From Phyllostachys edulis (lineage: Eukaryota; Streptophyta; Magnoliopsida; Poales; Poaceae): a stretch of 64,000 nucleotides of DNA. A program made the translations under genes and the position numbers. Under the pieces are notes generated by a model. That model had not been told where the DNA came from. It worked only from the letters and a program-made list of their open reading frames with translations, and did no database searches. Every line of letters starts with the position of its first letter. The first letter of the stretch is position 1. The stretch lies in assembly GCA_036346405.1 (NCBI GenBank), contig CM070548.1, positions 66,116,877-66,180,876 on the forward strand, given 5' to 3'. Below are positions 53,683-64,000 of the stretch, in pieces.

Positions 53683-55309
53683 ATGGTAGGAGAGTGGAAT
53701 AAGGAGAATTGGTTCGATTTGGTAGACCATGCAGAACTTAACATGGAAGCTTGCTATGAGTGCGAGCAAAGCATCATTTCATCTGATGGCAATGCCGTTT
53801 CCAGAGATCTTTCACCAGACCCAGGAGACCATGCCACAGACAAGGTTGATGAGGGGGCTCTCTCCCCCCACAAGATTACGCCTAGATGAGGAACCAGACT
53901 CCTCAAAGGGTAAAGGTCCATCCGAACAGGTTCCGGATCACGCCATAGTAAGTGTAGAGCACGGCGAGGGTTCCTCCTCCAAATGTTCAAGCCTATCTGA
54001 TCTAGCACAGTAAGTTCTGGAATCTATGATTTCGGGACTCAATCAACACCTGATAACCATCATCTTTCGGTTACCCCCACGAGGTGCATTGTTGAGCCTG
54101 CTTCACCTGCGGATTCGACCATACCCCCGCAGGGTTCACCTTCAGTTGGATATGGTTATAACTCGGAATTCCCCTTCTTGAAGGGGATTGCTCCAAGTTG
54201 CTAGGCGTTGTCTTTCTACTACTCCTCGAGTCAGGAGGACTCAGACTTGAGTGGAGATAGTAGCACCCAGGAGGTCTTTGTCCTCCCCTCAGATCCTAAT
54301 CTCTCTCAAAGAGGCAGGGCCGGGGTTACTTCCGATCGCACACTCACTTCGGGCTCTCATGGTGATGGCGAGAACATCTCTGGTGATGATCGAGATGTCA
54401 ACATTCATGAGTGTGGCCGAAATTGTAGAAATGATCGCTCTCCACTAAGGCATGCTCCGGCTGACTCAAACGTCGATGATCCTAAAACCATTCAGAGAAG
54501 AAGAATTGCTACCAAGAGGTCCTTACCTGGGTGCGTTCAATACTAGTCAAAGGAAGCTCAAGAATTTGGTCATTGATCAAAAACCCGACTCAAGAGCTTA
54601 GACAAACGCCAGACTATGACCTCTTTGCTCAAGAGATCACACGAAGATTTTGGGACACAATGGTTTGCTCGAGCGATCTCGACAACACCATCCTGGTAGT
54701 CGTATCAGGACAACTCTATTGAACACCTATCATTTGGATAACTCTCCTCATGGAGAACGACAAGGGAACAGGTCTGGTCGATCTCCTAATAATGACCCTA
54801 GTCGGAGAAGAGTCCCACAAAGAACTGGTGTTCGACAAACTTCTAGAGAAGGTGGTCATTAACTACTTCTTCCAATAAATCTGCATCAGCAGATGGAGCA
54901 CTAGGAGTATTACCCTCATAGGGTTGAGGTCTATGATAGGTCAGGTCCACTTACCACTGGGTATCGTTGAGTACGGTCGCCTAGTGATGTCAACCCTTCT
55001 TTCCCACAAAGAAGGTGTTATGATATCATTACCGGATGTCGGACGATTTCACCTGACCTTTGAGCAATTTGCTGGCCGTCTCATTTTCGATCAATGAACA
55101 TGGAGAAGTTTGATGAGTCATAAAATCCCATTGAGGTCCTTTAGATCTACACCACTGTAGTTCGAGCAGGAGGAGGAGGAGAGCATGTCATGGCCGACTA
55201 GCTTTCTACTGTGCTCGAAGGATCTGTTCGGACATGACTATTAAATCAGCCACAACAATCGATCTATTCATGGCAGCATATCTGTGACCTACTACTAGCC
55301 AACTTATAG
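53683..55309 (+). pseudogene. Decayed gag of a Tat-like gypsy element
   Basis: From an ATG at 53683 a frame of 68 codons is followed by further broken segments (53729-54013, 54208-54546, 54531-54722) of low-complexity, acidic and Ser-rich sequence. Near 55095-55310, the conserved gag core can be traced through several stops: MEKFDES ... IYTTVVRAGGGGEHVMAD and YSWQHICDLLLANL. At 55315 the Tekay-type element begins, so the rest of this element lies beyond the window. Not functional. Confidence 0.65.
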
Positions 55310-55314
55310 GGCAC

Positions 55315-58300
55315 TGTCGGGACCCAAAATTACACTTCGGGACCCTCTGAGTTTAATGCACTAGTCCAGGATCACGCTAGTGCACAAAGTGTTAACAAAG
55401 GTGGATATCGATCCACACAAGCGAATAATAGCATAAACGATAGTTTGATTAATAAATAATGGTTTGACCTTACGGTTGAGTTTACATTTATTCAAACCAC
55501 GCAGGGCTAACAGAGAAATAAAGCAGCGGAAACAAAAGCGGTAGTGGCACCCCATCGATTCACCACAAGCAACCGACTGGGATCAAGACCTCGCGATTAC
55601 GCACCTTCGATAAACTCGCCCTGAAAGTCGGTGAAGACTCCTCCTCTTCGCTTGATTCGTCAAAACAAGCGTGAGTACACACCGCATCAAGAAGCCACAC
55701 CACAGAAATGCAATATATACATGCTGGCATTTTACAAGGGAAAGGCATTATGTGGTTCTTTTGCAGAAATGCAATGGTTGCAATTGAATACTAATAATAG
55801 ATTGAAAACGAGTAAAACAAATAGATAACAATAATTTTAACAATTGATTTCACAAAGGCACACACAGCCTAACAGGTTATTCACATAGCTAGACGATCTA
55901 ATCACATAGCTCCCTTCCCACACAGTTTTATAAAAACTACCCCTAGTGTGAAATCCCCGAGCATTGTCCATGATCATGATGCGCTATTCAATAGATTAAA
56001 TTACACTCTGCAGAGTTTGTACACTTTACCCACAAGATATAACTAGTGTAGCTAGCACTAATCATAACAAAGCATTTCGTAAATTCATCTTACTATGCTA
56101 GGCCCGTCCCCATAACAGTATGTGGTCGCATGATAGGCTCACTCAATGGCGCACATGGTGAGGTCCTTAACTTACCAAGGCAAGACTACCACATGTTAAC
56201 TACAAATCCCTATGCACACAAATTTTATAAAGCCCATGCACACAAATTTCCACCATATCACACAAGATCCACCCCTTGCCTCACCCAAATCCTTTTACCA
56301 CCCTTGTTGATTTAAGTGCAACACATGCCACAAAGACACATAGTACACACAGATTATTATAAGATTGCATATTCACTTAGTCAGTTAATAATTGCGCCTC
56401 ACATGAATAAGTGATTCGTGGCATGGCTAAGCAATCTACTCGCATTAACCAACCCATGTTGGTGCTAAAATATTTACCAACTAAATATCAACTAGGGTGA
56501 CAAAGGATCAGGCATAACAATTACACAAGGAAGGCATAACAATTTGGAATTAACTACTACACCCAAAACATTTAAATAAATACTTGAATTAAGATGCAGT
56601 AATTTGAATTAAAATACTTTTATCAAACTGGGAAGCAAAATGGTCAAGGGTATAGCTTGCCTTGGAATAAGTTTATGTGCTGGTCCTGGTCTTGGAAAGC
56701 TCCTTCTTCTTCAACTCCTCCAACAGCGTCAAAGTCTACTCGCAAACGAAGCACAAAAACAAAATAAATAAATAACAGAGGCAAAAAAACTCCAAAAAAA
56801 TAAATAAAAATCTCCATTAGGTAGATCTTGATTTTAGACGAATTTAGAAATTTGAATGGGCTGATTTGGAGTTAGGATGCAAAAGTTATGGGGTTTCAAA
56901 GTTTGAATCTAAAGAAAACCCTAAAAATTGGATTTACTGATTTTCCGAATTATTTCTTAAAAGAAAAACCCGGATTATTGTGCAATGCTGGCGTCAGCGA
57001 AGGAATTTTCGGAAAAGGATAAATAAAAAGAAATTCTGACGTGTGGGACCCACATGTCAGCGACACGGCTCACGGTGGACTACGTCTACCGAGCCTTTGG
57101 ATCAGAGATGGGGCTGAGGTGGCGCACTCGCGCGCACGTGGCGCTGACGCGGCGCCACCGTGGATTTGCGTGCGCGCCTGCCGCCGAGGTGGCAGACGTG
57201 ACGTGGCGGTATGGGCGGCAAGACTGACCTGAATGGTCGCCGGCGAACGGTGGCTCGTCGCCGGGAATGGGTGGTACGGGCGTGTAGCTGAGCTTATTGC
57301 GAACCTGATGAGGTAGCTCAGGGTGGTCGGGGGTGACGGTGGTGGCCGGCGGCGAGGTTCAAGCGGCGGAGAGCTTCGGGTTTTGTCGGACGGGCGCTCT
57401 GGCGAGGGATTGTCGTCGGAGAAGGGTCCAGGAGGTAGAGGAGGTGATGGCGATCCCGATGGTGTGCTCCACGACGCGCCATGCGGCTACGGGCAAGTAA
57501 AATCAAGAAATCCCACCGTGGCGAGAAACCTTAAAGCTTAAATTGGCGGCGGCGCGAGGCTCTCGTGGAATTGAGCGAGGGTTTTGGAAAGGGGCGAAGG
57601 CGGCGGGGGTCCTTTATAGGCACAGAGCGAAGCTTGAGATGGCGTGTCGACGGCGTTAAACCGCCTCAAACGATCGCCGAGATAAACGGATAGAGACGAG
57701 TTTGAATTTCAAATTCAAACGGAGTCGATCTTGAAGAGATAACGCTGAAGTTTGGTGCGGAAATCTGGTGGTTTTTGTTAGTAGAAACGACCGCGGCCGG
57801 AGCTTCTAGAAAGCGGCAATGGCGGACACGGTCACGGAGTCGCGCGAGGAAGAGACCGTGTCGGAGACGACGACCTCAGAAGCGGCCCACGCGTCGAGAG
57901 AGAGGGCGAGGCGCCGCGAGGGTTAAGATCTGTCGTCCGCTTAGACGGACGCCCACAATCGAAGGGAACGTTCGACCACCCGCGACAAGATAACTCCATC
58001 GGGCCGCCCAAACTTGATCGCACGTCCCAAATGCATTGTGATGTTCGGACCGCTCCAATCGGCCCTCAAGATCTGGACGTTCGTTTGCGATCCAACGGTG
58101 GGGAGTAGCAGAGCGCATGGAGAGAGAGAGACGCGCGCGCACGCGGAGATCCAGGCGTCCGTCGCTGATCCAATGGCGAGGAAGGATTGGGCTGCACAGC
58201 GACTGGGCTGGAACAGGGAGAGAGAGGGTTTAGGCCCAAGTACTGTTAGGAGATTTTTAATTAGCTTTTCCTTTTTAGAAAATAGCAGAAATCCAAATAA

Positions 58301-58545
58301 GTAATGGAAAATAGCAAATGAACTTGGAAAAATTCCAGAAAATTCTAGAAAATATATCCAAGCTCATAGAATCCAAATAAAATAGTTTTGACCATTGTTC
58401 ATGTTGACTGTAATCATATTAAATTGTTTTGTTACTCAAAGTCCAATATTAAGCTTTTGAATTAAATTCAAATAAATCCAAATGGTGAATTTTCTCACTG
58501 CAACTATTTAAAAGATTTTTAAAGCTCTAAAATTGGGATGTTACA
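55315..58545 (-). repeat. 3' LTR of the Tekay-type element
   Basis: 3231 bases, on the minus strand TGTAACATCCC (58545) to GGTCCCGACA (55315). TATAAA on the minus strand at 57613-57618 in a G/C-rich zone (57030-58200), which also holds GATCCAACGG-like motifs (58085-58100). One CATAAC/ACTCCAAA module at 56848-56892. Palindrome CTCTGCAGAG is at 56006-56015, with the odd-centred CTATTCAATAG at 55984-55994. Being attached to gag-pol, this LTR identifies the otherwise anonymous solo LTRs of the window as Tekay relatives. Confidence 0.9.
55984..56015 (-). repeat. Double-palindrome block (LTR of the Tekay-type element)
   Basis: CTCTGCAGAG (56006-56015, perfect) and CTATTCAATAG (55984-55994, odd centre), preceded on the minus strand by CTTGTGGGTAAAGTGTACAA. 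Only one arm of the downstream hairpin is recognisable. Confidence 0.85.
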
Positions 58546-58560
58546 AACCTCCCCCTAAAG
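58546..58560 (-). other. Polypurine tract of the Tekay-type element
   Basis: Minus strand CTTTAGGGGGAGGTT directly before TGTAACATCCC at 58545. Confidence 0.85.
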
Positions 58561-58579
58561 GAATCTCGACTTTAGATTC

Positions 58580-61500
58580 AAAGCTAGCCGGAGAAAAGGT
58601 CAGAACTCGGCTTTCAACTCTTCTTCACGCTCCCACATTGCTTCACCTCCGAGTGGCGGCTCCATCAAGACTTTTGCAAAAACAGATCGTTTTGCTTCGT
58701 CCGACGCTCGCGACATCTAGAATCTTGACAGGCTGCTCTTTGTATGTGAGGTCTTCCTTTAGTTCAATTGACTCCAGCGAGGCTTGTTCCTCTGGCACGC
58801 GAAGACACTTCTTCAACTGAGAGACATGAAAGACATCATGTACTCCTGCTAACGATTGCGGCAGCTCCAACTGATATGCTACTTCTTCACGGCGATTCAA
58901 AATCTTGAACGGACCAACATACCGAGGGGCAAGCTTTCCTTTTTCATGGAACCTTTTCACACCTCTGAGGGGCGTAACTCGAAGATAAACAAAATCCTCT
59001 GGCTCGAAACTGAGATCACGACGACGATTATCAAGATAACTCTTCGCCGATCGAGCTATCTTTAGTCTCTCTCGATCATAGCCACTTGCTCTTCGCTTCT
59101 TGAATAATATCCGACTAAAGATCAGACGCTCAGCAGCTTTCGACCAGTTCAACGGGGTTCTGCAGGCACGACCATACAAAGCTTCAAACGGCGACATTTG
59201 CAGACTAGCTTGAAAACTGTTGTTGTACGAGAACTCTGCGTATGGTAAACTCTTATCCCAACGGGTGGCATTGGCTAGGGCACAGGCTCTCGACATATCT
59301 TCCAATATCTGATTGACTCTTTCATCATCCCATCCGTCTGGGATGATATGCAAGATCGAAATTCGAGATGAGTCCCTAAGGCTTCCTGCAAATTCTGCCA
59401 AAAACGGGAGGTGAACTGAGATCCTCGATCTGACACTATCTTCTTGGGCACACCATGCAAACTAACAATCCTTGACATATATAGCTCTGCCAGACGATCT
59501 CCTGAGTACGTAGTTTTGACTGGTAGGAAATGGGCAACTTTAGTCAAACGATCCACTATTACCCAAATCGAATCATAACCCGATTGAGTCTTGGGTAATC
59601 CGGTAATGAAATCCATCCCGATTTCTTCCCACTTCCACTCTGGAATCTTCAACGGTTGCAATGCACTCCATCGGTCTCGATGTTCGCTTTCACCTTTTGA
59701 CATACGCCGCACAAGGCAACGAACTCTGCGACGTCTCGCTTCAGGTTTGGCCACCAAAACTTATTCTTAACATCCTGATACATCTTCGTACTAACAGGGT
59801 GAATCGAATACTTTGAGTCATGGGCCTCCTTTAAAATTAGCTGTCTCAACCCATCAACATCTGGTACGCAGATACGTCCACTGATCGACAGTATATCTTG
59901 TTCATCCACCGTGAATTCTTTGAACTTCCCTTCTGCCATCTTCTTCTTGATGTCTGCAAACTCTGAATCCTTTGGCTGGGCCTCGCGAATCTGTTTCTCC
60001 AAAGTAGAATGCACTTCCAGACTGGCCACAAATCCATCGGATACTACTTCTAGCTTCAGCTTCTGGAATTCCTCTTGAAGTTCTGAACAAAGCTCTTTTC
60101 TTCCAAAGCATTGCAGTGGCTCTTACAGCTCAAAGCATCGGCAACGACATTGGCTTTACCAGGATGGTAATGGATTCCGAGATTATAATCCTTTATCAAT
60201 TCTAGCCATCTTCTCTGCCTCATATTCAGATCTGACTGGGTGAAAATGTATTTCAAGCTCTTATGATCCGTATATATCTCGCAGCGATGACATCGATGAG
60301 GTAATGACGCTAAATCTTCAAAGCATGCACTATGCAGCTAATTCCAGATCATGGGTAGGATAATTCTTCGTGAGGCCATAACTGCCTTGACGCATAGGCG
60401 ATAGCTCTTCCTTCTTGCATCAGGACACATCCTAATCCTTGACGCGAAGCGTCACAATAGATATCAAAATCCTTGCGAATATCCGCAAAATCAAGATCAA
60501 TCAAGTCAAACGCTTCTTCAATTCTTGGAAACTTTCTTCACAAGTCAGTCCAAGTAAACTTTTTTCTTTCTTCAACAATTGCGTAAGAGGTTTAGCAATT
60601 GATGAGAATCCTTCAATGAAACGGCGATAATATCCTCGCTAATCCCAAGAAACTACAAATCTGAAAGTGATCTTGGGTCGTTCCCAATGTAATATCGCTT
60701 TAACTTTATCGGGTCAATCACATTTTGCAAATTGCCATCACATGACCAAGAAAATCCACTTTTTTTCCGTAAATCACACTTGCTAAATTTAGCATACAAA
60801 TGATGCTCTCGAGCTTTTCTAGGATTAATCTCAAATGTTCAGCATGTTCCTCTTCTGACTTGGAGTAAACCAAAATATCATCGATGAATACAACTACAAA
60901 CTTGTCCAAATATTCCATGAATACCTTATTCATCATGTTCATGAAATAGGCAGGGGCATTAGTCAGACCAAAGGACATGACTAAGAACTCATAATGTCCA
61001 TACCGCGTTGAGAAAGCGGTCTTAGGTATATCCTTGGGGCAAATCTTCAACTGGTGGTAACCTGATCACAGATCGATCTTCGAGAACACTCCGGCTCCTT
61101 TCATCTGGTCAAACAGATCATCTATCCGGGGCAATGGGTATTTATTCTTGATGGTGACTTCATTGAGAGACCCAGAGTCGATGCACATTCTCATGCTTCC
61201 ATCCTTCTTTTTGACGAACAGATCGGCGCCCCCATGGCGATTTAGCTAGGCCTCACAAAGCCTTTTTCCAAAAGTTCTTCTATTTGCTTCTTCATTTCTA
61301 CCAACTCATCGGCTGGCATCCGGTAAGGTCTCTTCGAGATGGGTGCTGTTCCTGCCACTAGATCGATGACAAACTCGATGTCATGATCCGGTGGCATTCC
61401 TGGTAATTCTTCTAGGAACACATCTGGATACTCTCGGACAACGGGCACATCTTCCAAAGCGACGGTCTTCAGGCTATTGACTAGCAGGTGTCCATTACGC

Positions 61501-61990
61501 ACTGAGGTAGCTAGAAACTCCACTTTGTTTCCTTTGGCATCCTCGATTGTAACGGCTCTTCGGCCACAATCTAGCACGGCTTTGTGCTTGGTTAACTAAT
61601 CCATGCCAAGGATGACATCTATGGTTTGGGTGTCAGAATAACTAGGTTAGCTAGAAACTCAACTCTAGCTATGAGTAACTTAGCCCCTAAACAACCCATA
61701 TTAGAACTTAGCTCTGCTCTAGGCGACTGGACTAACAGAGTACGCTTAAGAGGCATAACTTCCAACTTATTCTTAGTTGCAAAATTTCTAGAAACAAACG
61801 AATGCGAAGCTCCAGAATCAAACAGAACGGATGCAGGTACTGAATTTACTAGGAACTTACCCAGTACGACGTCTGGTGCTTCCTGGGCTCCTTCCAAAGT
61901 GACGTGATTAACACAACCTCTGACAACTGATTGAGGTGTTCCTCCTGGTTGATTGGTTCCCTGAGAAACTCCTTGATTGCTCTGCACTGG
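58580..61990 (-). pseudogene. Tekay-type pol: protease, RT, RNase H, integrase, chromodomain remnant
   Basis: Segments on the minus strand, in coding order. Protease 61987-61619 (FDSGASHSFVSRNF). Linker and RT start 61577-61242 (after a stop where GMDWL is expected; EYPDVFLEELPGMPP), then a stop after FVRPS. RT 61050-60718 with FVVVFIDDILVYSKSEEEH. RNase H end 60256-60056 (RRWLELIKDYNLGIHYHPGK). Integrase zinc domain 60029-59649 (HPVSTKMYQDVKNKFWWPN, CGVCQKVK). Integrase core 59757-59275 (MDFITGLP, VSDRGSQFTS). C-terminal part 59401-58643 (GPFKILNRREEVAYQLELP, VFHVSQLKKC). A chromodomain-like tail near 58720-58580 is broken by a frameshift. At least six disruptions are visible. Confidence 0.88.
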
Positions 61991-62383
61991 GGTCTTGGAA
62001 GGTGTTGCTCCAAGGTTGAAGCGGACTGGAGTGATAGTTCCTTCGAGGACACCGACATGGCGAAGGGTTCGCTTGACGGCAATTGTAACACACTCGTTTC
62101 ACTCTGCGGATGTTGTTCCTCGGGTGGGGTTGACTAGTGTAGGGTTTCGAGGATTCTCAACAAAAGGGCGAGGTGTCAAGGCGGTCAGAGTCCCGAAGAA
62201 CTCGCGACTAGAAACGATTAAACCATCGTGGCACTATCCTTGCCCTCTCTTTGTTGTGGTGGTGGCTTCCTCGCAATCATCCTCGCTATGCGGTGATCCT
62301 CCAGCCTCCTTGCGCTTTGTCCTCCATGACCAACGCCTTGTTAATCAACTCGAAATCCGAGAAGGTGTGGGCAAGCGATTGAC
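61991..62383 (-). pseudogene. gag-pol junction with degraded zinc knuckle
   Basis: Between gag and protease the minus strand carries a broken CCHC knuckle (VCYNCRQANPSPCRCP near 62050-62095; the canonical His is lost) and a Gln/Thr/Pro-rich linker in shifted frames. It would belong to the C-terminus of gag. Confidence 0.6.
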
Positions 62384-63094
62384 TCAGTAGTCCCGAAGTT
62401 CAATCCCTTCAAGAAACGGCTCGACGAGCCTTGTCAATAGCGACGCCCTCTCGCAAAGATAGCGAGCTAACCGAGAAAACTTATTCGTAATCAACATCGA
62501 CATAGCTCCTTGCTTAAGAGCACGGAACTCATCTTTCTTCAGCTTCATAATCCCTTCAGGTACATGATACTGGCGGAAGGCTGCGGAAAATTCTTCCCAG
62601 GTGATATTCTGTGGTGCTTCATGCGCTGCACAGAAGTTCTCCCACCACTCAGCAGCTATGCCTTCCATCTGATGAGTGGCATACAAAACTTTCTCGTGAT
62701 CGCTGCATTGGGTGATCAACAGCTTCCTCTCAATCACGCGAAGCCAATCATCAGCTTCCACTGGTGAGACATGGTCAGAGAAAGTTGGCGGACGAGTCCT
62801 CATGAATTCAGCCAACTTGGATGGTCCCTGATGACCCTGGGCGACGGGGGCTCCTCCCTGACGATTGTTGTTGATGTTGTTGTTGTTGTTGTTGTTCATG
62901 GCCTGCATCTGGTTCATCATTGTATACATCATCTGAGTTTGTGCTGCCATAAAGGCTCCAAAGTTTTGCAAGTCAAGAGGTGGTGCTTGGGGTGGCACTG
63001 TCCCCGTGGGGAGTTGATCATTCTCTTCGGACGCTGGGGTGCCGGATCCACTTGCAGCAGTGTGACGGGTCTGAACCATCTGGTGAAGTTCCAT
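62384..63094 (-). pseudogene. Tekay-type gag, truncated
   Basis: Open minus-strand frame of 236 codons; MVQTRH at about 63079 is the more typical family start. A Pro/Gln/Met-rich N-terminus with an Asn tract is encoded by a GTT/AAC microsatellite (about 62866-62899). The core follows: FMRTRPPTFSDHVSPVEADD, WLRVIERKLLITQCSDHEKV and AAEWWENF, then LKKDEFRALKQGAMSM. It ends FLEGIELRDY and a stop, before the expected zinc knuckle. Gag packages element RNA in virus-like particles; this copy lacks its RNA-binding end. Confidence 0.85.
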
Positions 63095-63329
63095 AGGTTA
63101 GATAAGGTAGCAAGCACAAGATGAGTTAAGAACTAGACAGGGGGATAGATTAAACCCAACAAACACAGCTCAATAAACTCAAATGAAATAACCTTTATTA
63201 ATAGCTTAATAGCATGGCTGCAACAAATGCCTAAGGGCCTTTGTAGCTCATACTTGCACACAGAAAAACTCAAGCGAACCTAAGCACACAAGCTACCGCC
63301 TAAAGGGCGACTCTGAAAAGGGAAACTGG
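63095..63329 (-). other. Leader between upstream ORF and gag
   Basis: A/T-rich, no frame, no primer-binding site seen on the minus strand; the 5' LTR must lie beyond 64000. Confidence 0.6.
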
Positions 63330-63725
63330 CTAAGCCTGACTAAACTGGAACTTAAACGAACTACTCCTCGAGAAAGCCTCCAAAGCTATGGCGGTGCTCC
63401 TGCCTGGTGTAGACTCTGAAGTGAGCTGGCATCCTCGCGAACTAGTTCTGATGTCCCGGGACTGATGTAGCGGGGTAGGCGTGCTGGGTGCAGGTACAGC
63501 TGGCTCCTCCGGTTGTGTAGGCTCTGCTAGTCCCTCTAGTTGTGCAACCTCTGCTGGCTCCTCTGGAATCTCTTCTGGTGCTTCTGGTTCCTCCGGATCT
63601 TCCTCTTGATCATCCTCGATCTCATGTTGACCGTAAAGAGCTTGCTCTAAAACGGCGATCCTTTCCTCGGCTTCTTCCCAGGCCTGATAGGTGCACCTCA
63701 GCTCGGTGGCGGCCATCTCCAGCAA
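63330..63725 (-). CDS. Small acidic ORF upstream of Tekay gag
   Basis: 131 codons on the minus strand, upstream of gag and presumably within the element leader. The N-terminal third looks helical (MAATELRCTYQAWEEAEERI), followed by an acidic Glu/Pro tract (EDDQEEDPEEPEAPEEIPEE) and a Ser/Pro-rich tail. Some long-LTR plant chromoviruses carry an extra frame before gag; from memory the wording AWEEAEERI recurs there, but I cannot verify it. No enzymatic motif. The frame may have begun further upstream (63726-64000), where reading continues with shifts. It could equally be non-coding leader. Confidence 0.45.
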   Translation of the reverse strand: MLEMAATELRCTYQAWEEAEERIAVLEQALYGQHEIEDDQEEDPEEPEAPEEIPEEPAEVAQLEGLAEPTQPEEPAVPAPSTPTPLHQSRDIRTSSRGCQLTSESTPGRSTAIALEAFSRSSSFKFQFSQA

Positions 63726-64000
63726 CTCCTCCCGAAAGTAACAAGCGAATCAGGCAAGATGCACCACTGTAGCATTGCCTTCCTTGGTTGTAGACGGAAA
63801 GCGTGCAGATAGTTCCCCGGCGGCTACTGGATGGTAGCGGAAGACGTTGTTCTCGTAGTTCTCCGCCAGAGATGTGGCAGACTCGGAGTATGGCCAGGCG
63901 TGACGACTCCTGGATTCCCTGCGTGAAGGTGATCCTCCGGACTGAGATGTCCAAGGGCCGGCTGCCTCTAGTGTTCCTCCGGGCGTAGACCGTTAGGCGA

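Larger units (their letters stand above)
55315..64000 (-). mobile_element. Tekay/Del-type chromovirus (gypsy), decayed, incomplete in window
   Basis: Minus-strand element: 3' LTR at 55315-58545, polypurine tract 58546-58560, pol about 58580-61990, gag 62384-63094, an upstream frame 63330-63725, then the window edge before the 5' LTR. Order protease, reverse transcriptase, RNase H, integrase, with a chromodomain-like end, places it in the Chromovirus clade; the gag wording (FSDHVSPVEADDWLRVIERK) and long LTR suit Tekay/Del. It is inserted in the gag remnant of the Tat-like element; GGCAC (55310-55314) is one copy of the expected target duplication. Numerous stops and shifts make it inactive. 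Confidence 0.88.

Noticed and set aside
1..64000. tRNA, rRNA, snoRNA genes, CRISPR arrays, bacterial operons
   Set aside because: Looked for cloverleaf arms with A/B boxes, rRNA strings and regular spacer arrays; none seen. The tRNA-like strings are primer-binding sites of retrotransposons.
55315..64000. Possible intact, active chromovirus
   Set aside because: Stops within the protease-RT linker, after FVRPS, and several frameshifts in RT, RNase H and integrase; the gag lacks a sound zinc knuckle.

Overview
The window is nuclear DNA from a flowering plant, almost certainly a grass. The evidence is a two-exon UGT85-type glucosyltransferase with GC-rich coding sequence, Tekay/Del-type chromovirus gag-pol, SIRE-like copia, hAT (Tip100-like) and CACTA transposons, and tRNA-iMet primer-binding sites. 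I cannot fix the species. Only one complete host gene is present. The rest is nested transposable elements, and most insertion boundaries can be placed to the base by their target-site duplications (TSDs).

Layout. 1-715: 5' part of a minus-strand TGTAACA-type LTR. 864-1785: end of a hAT element. 1786-17850: partial plus-strand LTR split by a 14.3-kb non-autonomous LTR retrotransposon (3411-17674) with 4.73-kb LTRs, a 2.6-kb internal region and no gag-pol; its 3' LTR carries a 2.2-kb solo LTR (14544-16735, TSD GTTAA). 17851-25750: L1-type LINE 3' remnant, split by a minus-strand solo LTR (17968-24923) that itself holds a plus-strand solo LTR (18338-21654, TSD CCTAA). 25830-26733: host upstream DNA with three sets of short tandem repeats. 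26734-28307: the UGT85-like gene. 28363-51750: a minus-strand hAT copy split by a CACTA end (29279-30680) and a SIRE-like copia (30681-50814). The copia contains a CACTA (32458-40356, TSD TAG) with a captured ribosomal protein L7 fragment and a 4.9-kb solo LTR (33203-38085, TSD AGGAG), plus another solo LTR in its RNase H domain (43715-46851, TSD CTTGG). 52889-53080: array of short hairpins. 53083-55314: LTR and decayed gag of a Tat-like element. 55315-64000: minus-strand Tekay-type chromovirus, decayed, running off the window.

How the parts relate. The long LTRs (TGTAACA... start) differ greatly in sequence but share a layout: GC-rich promoter zone, a block with two adjacent palindromes, then a small hairpin 310-410 bases further on. 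In both motifs the bases change while pairing is kept. The gag-pol-less element has the same modules and a polypurine-tract neighbourhood like that of the Tekay element, so it may have been copied by Tekay-type machinery. A second module (CATAAC ... ACTCCAAA) occurs in gypsy and copia LTRs on opposite strands and is repeated five times at about 180-base spacing in the non-autonomous element.

The UGT gene is the only likely functional protein gene. It shows an apparent one-base deletion at the start of exon 2 that could be bypassed by downstream in-frame AG acceptors.
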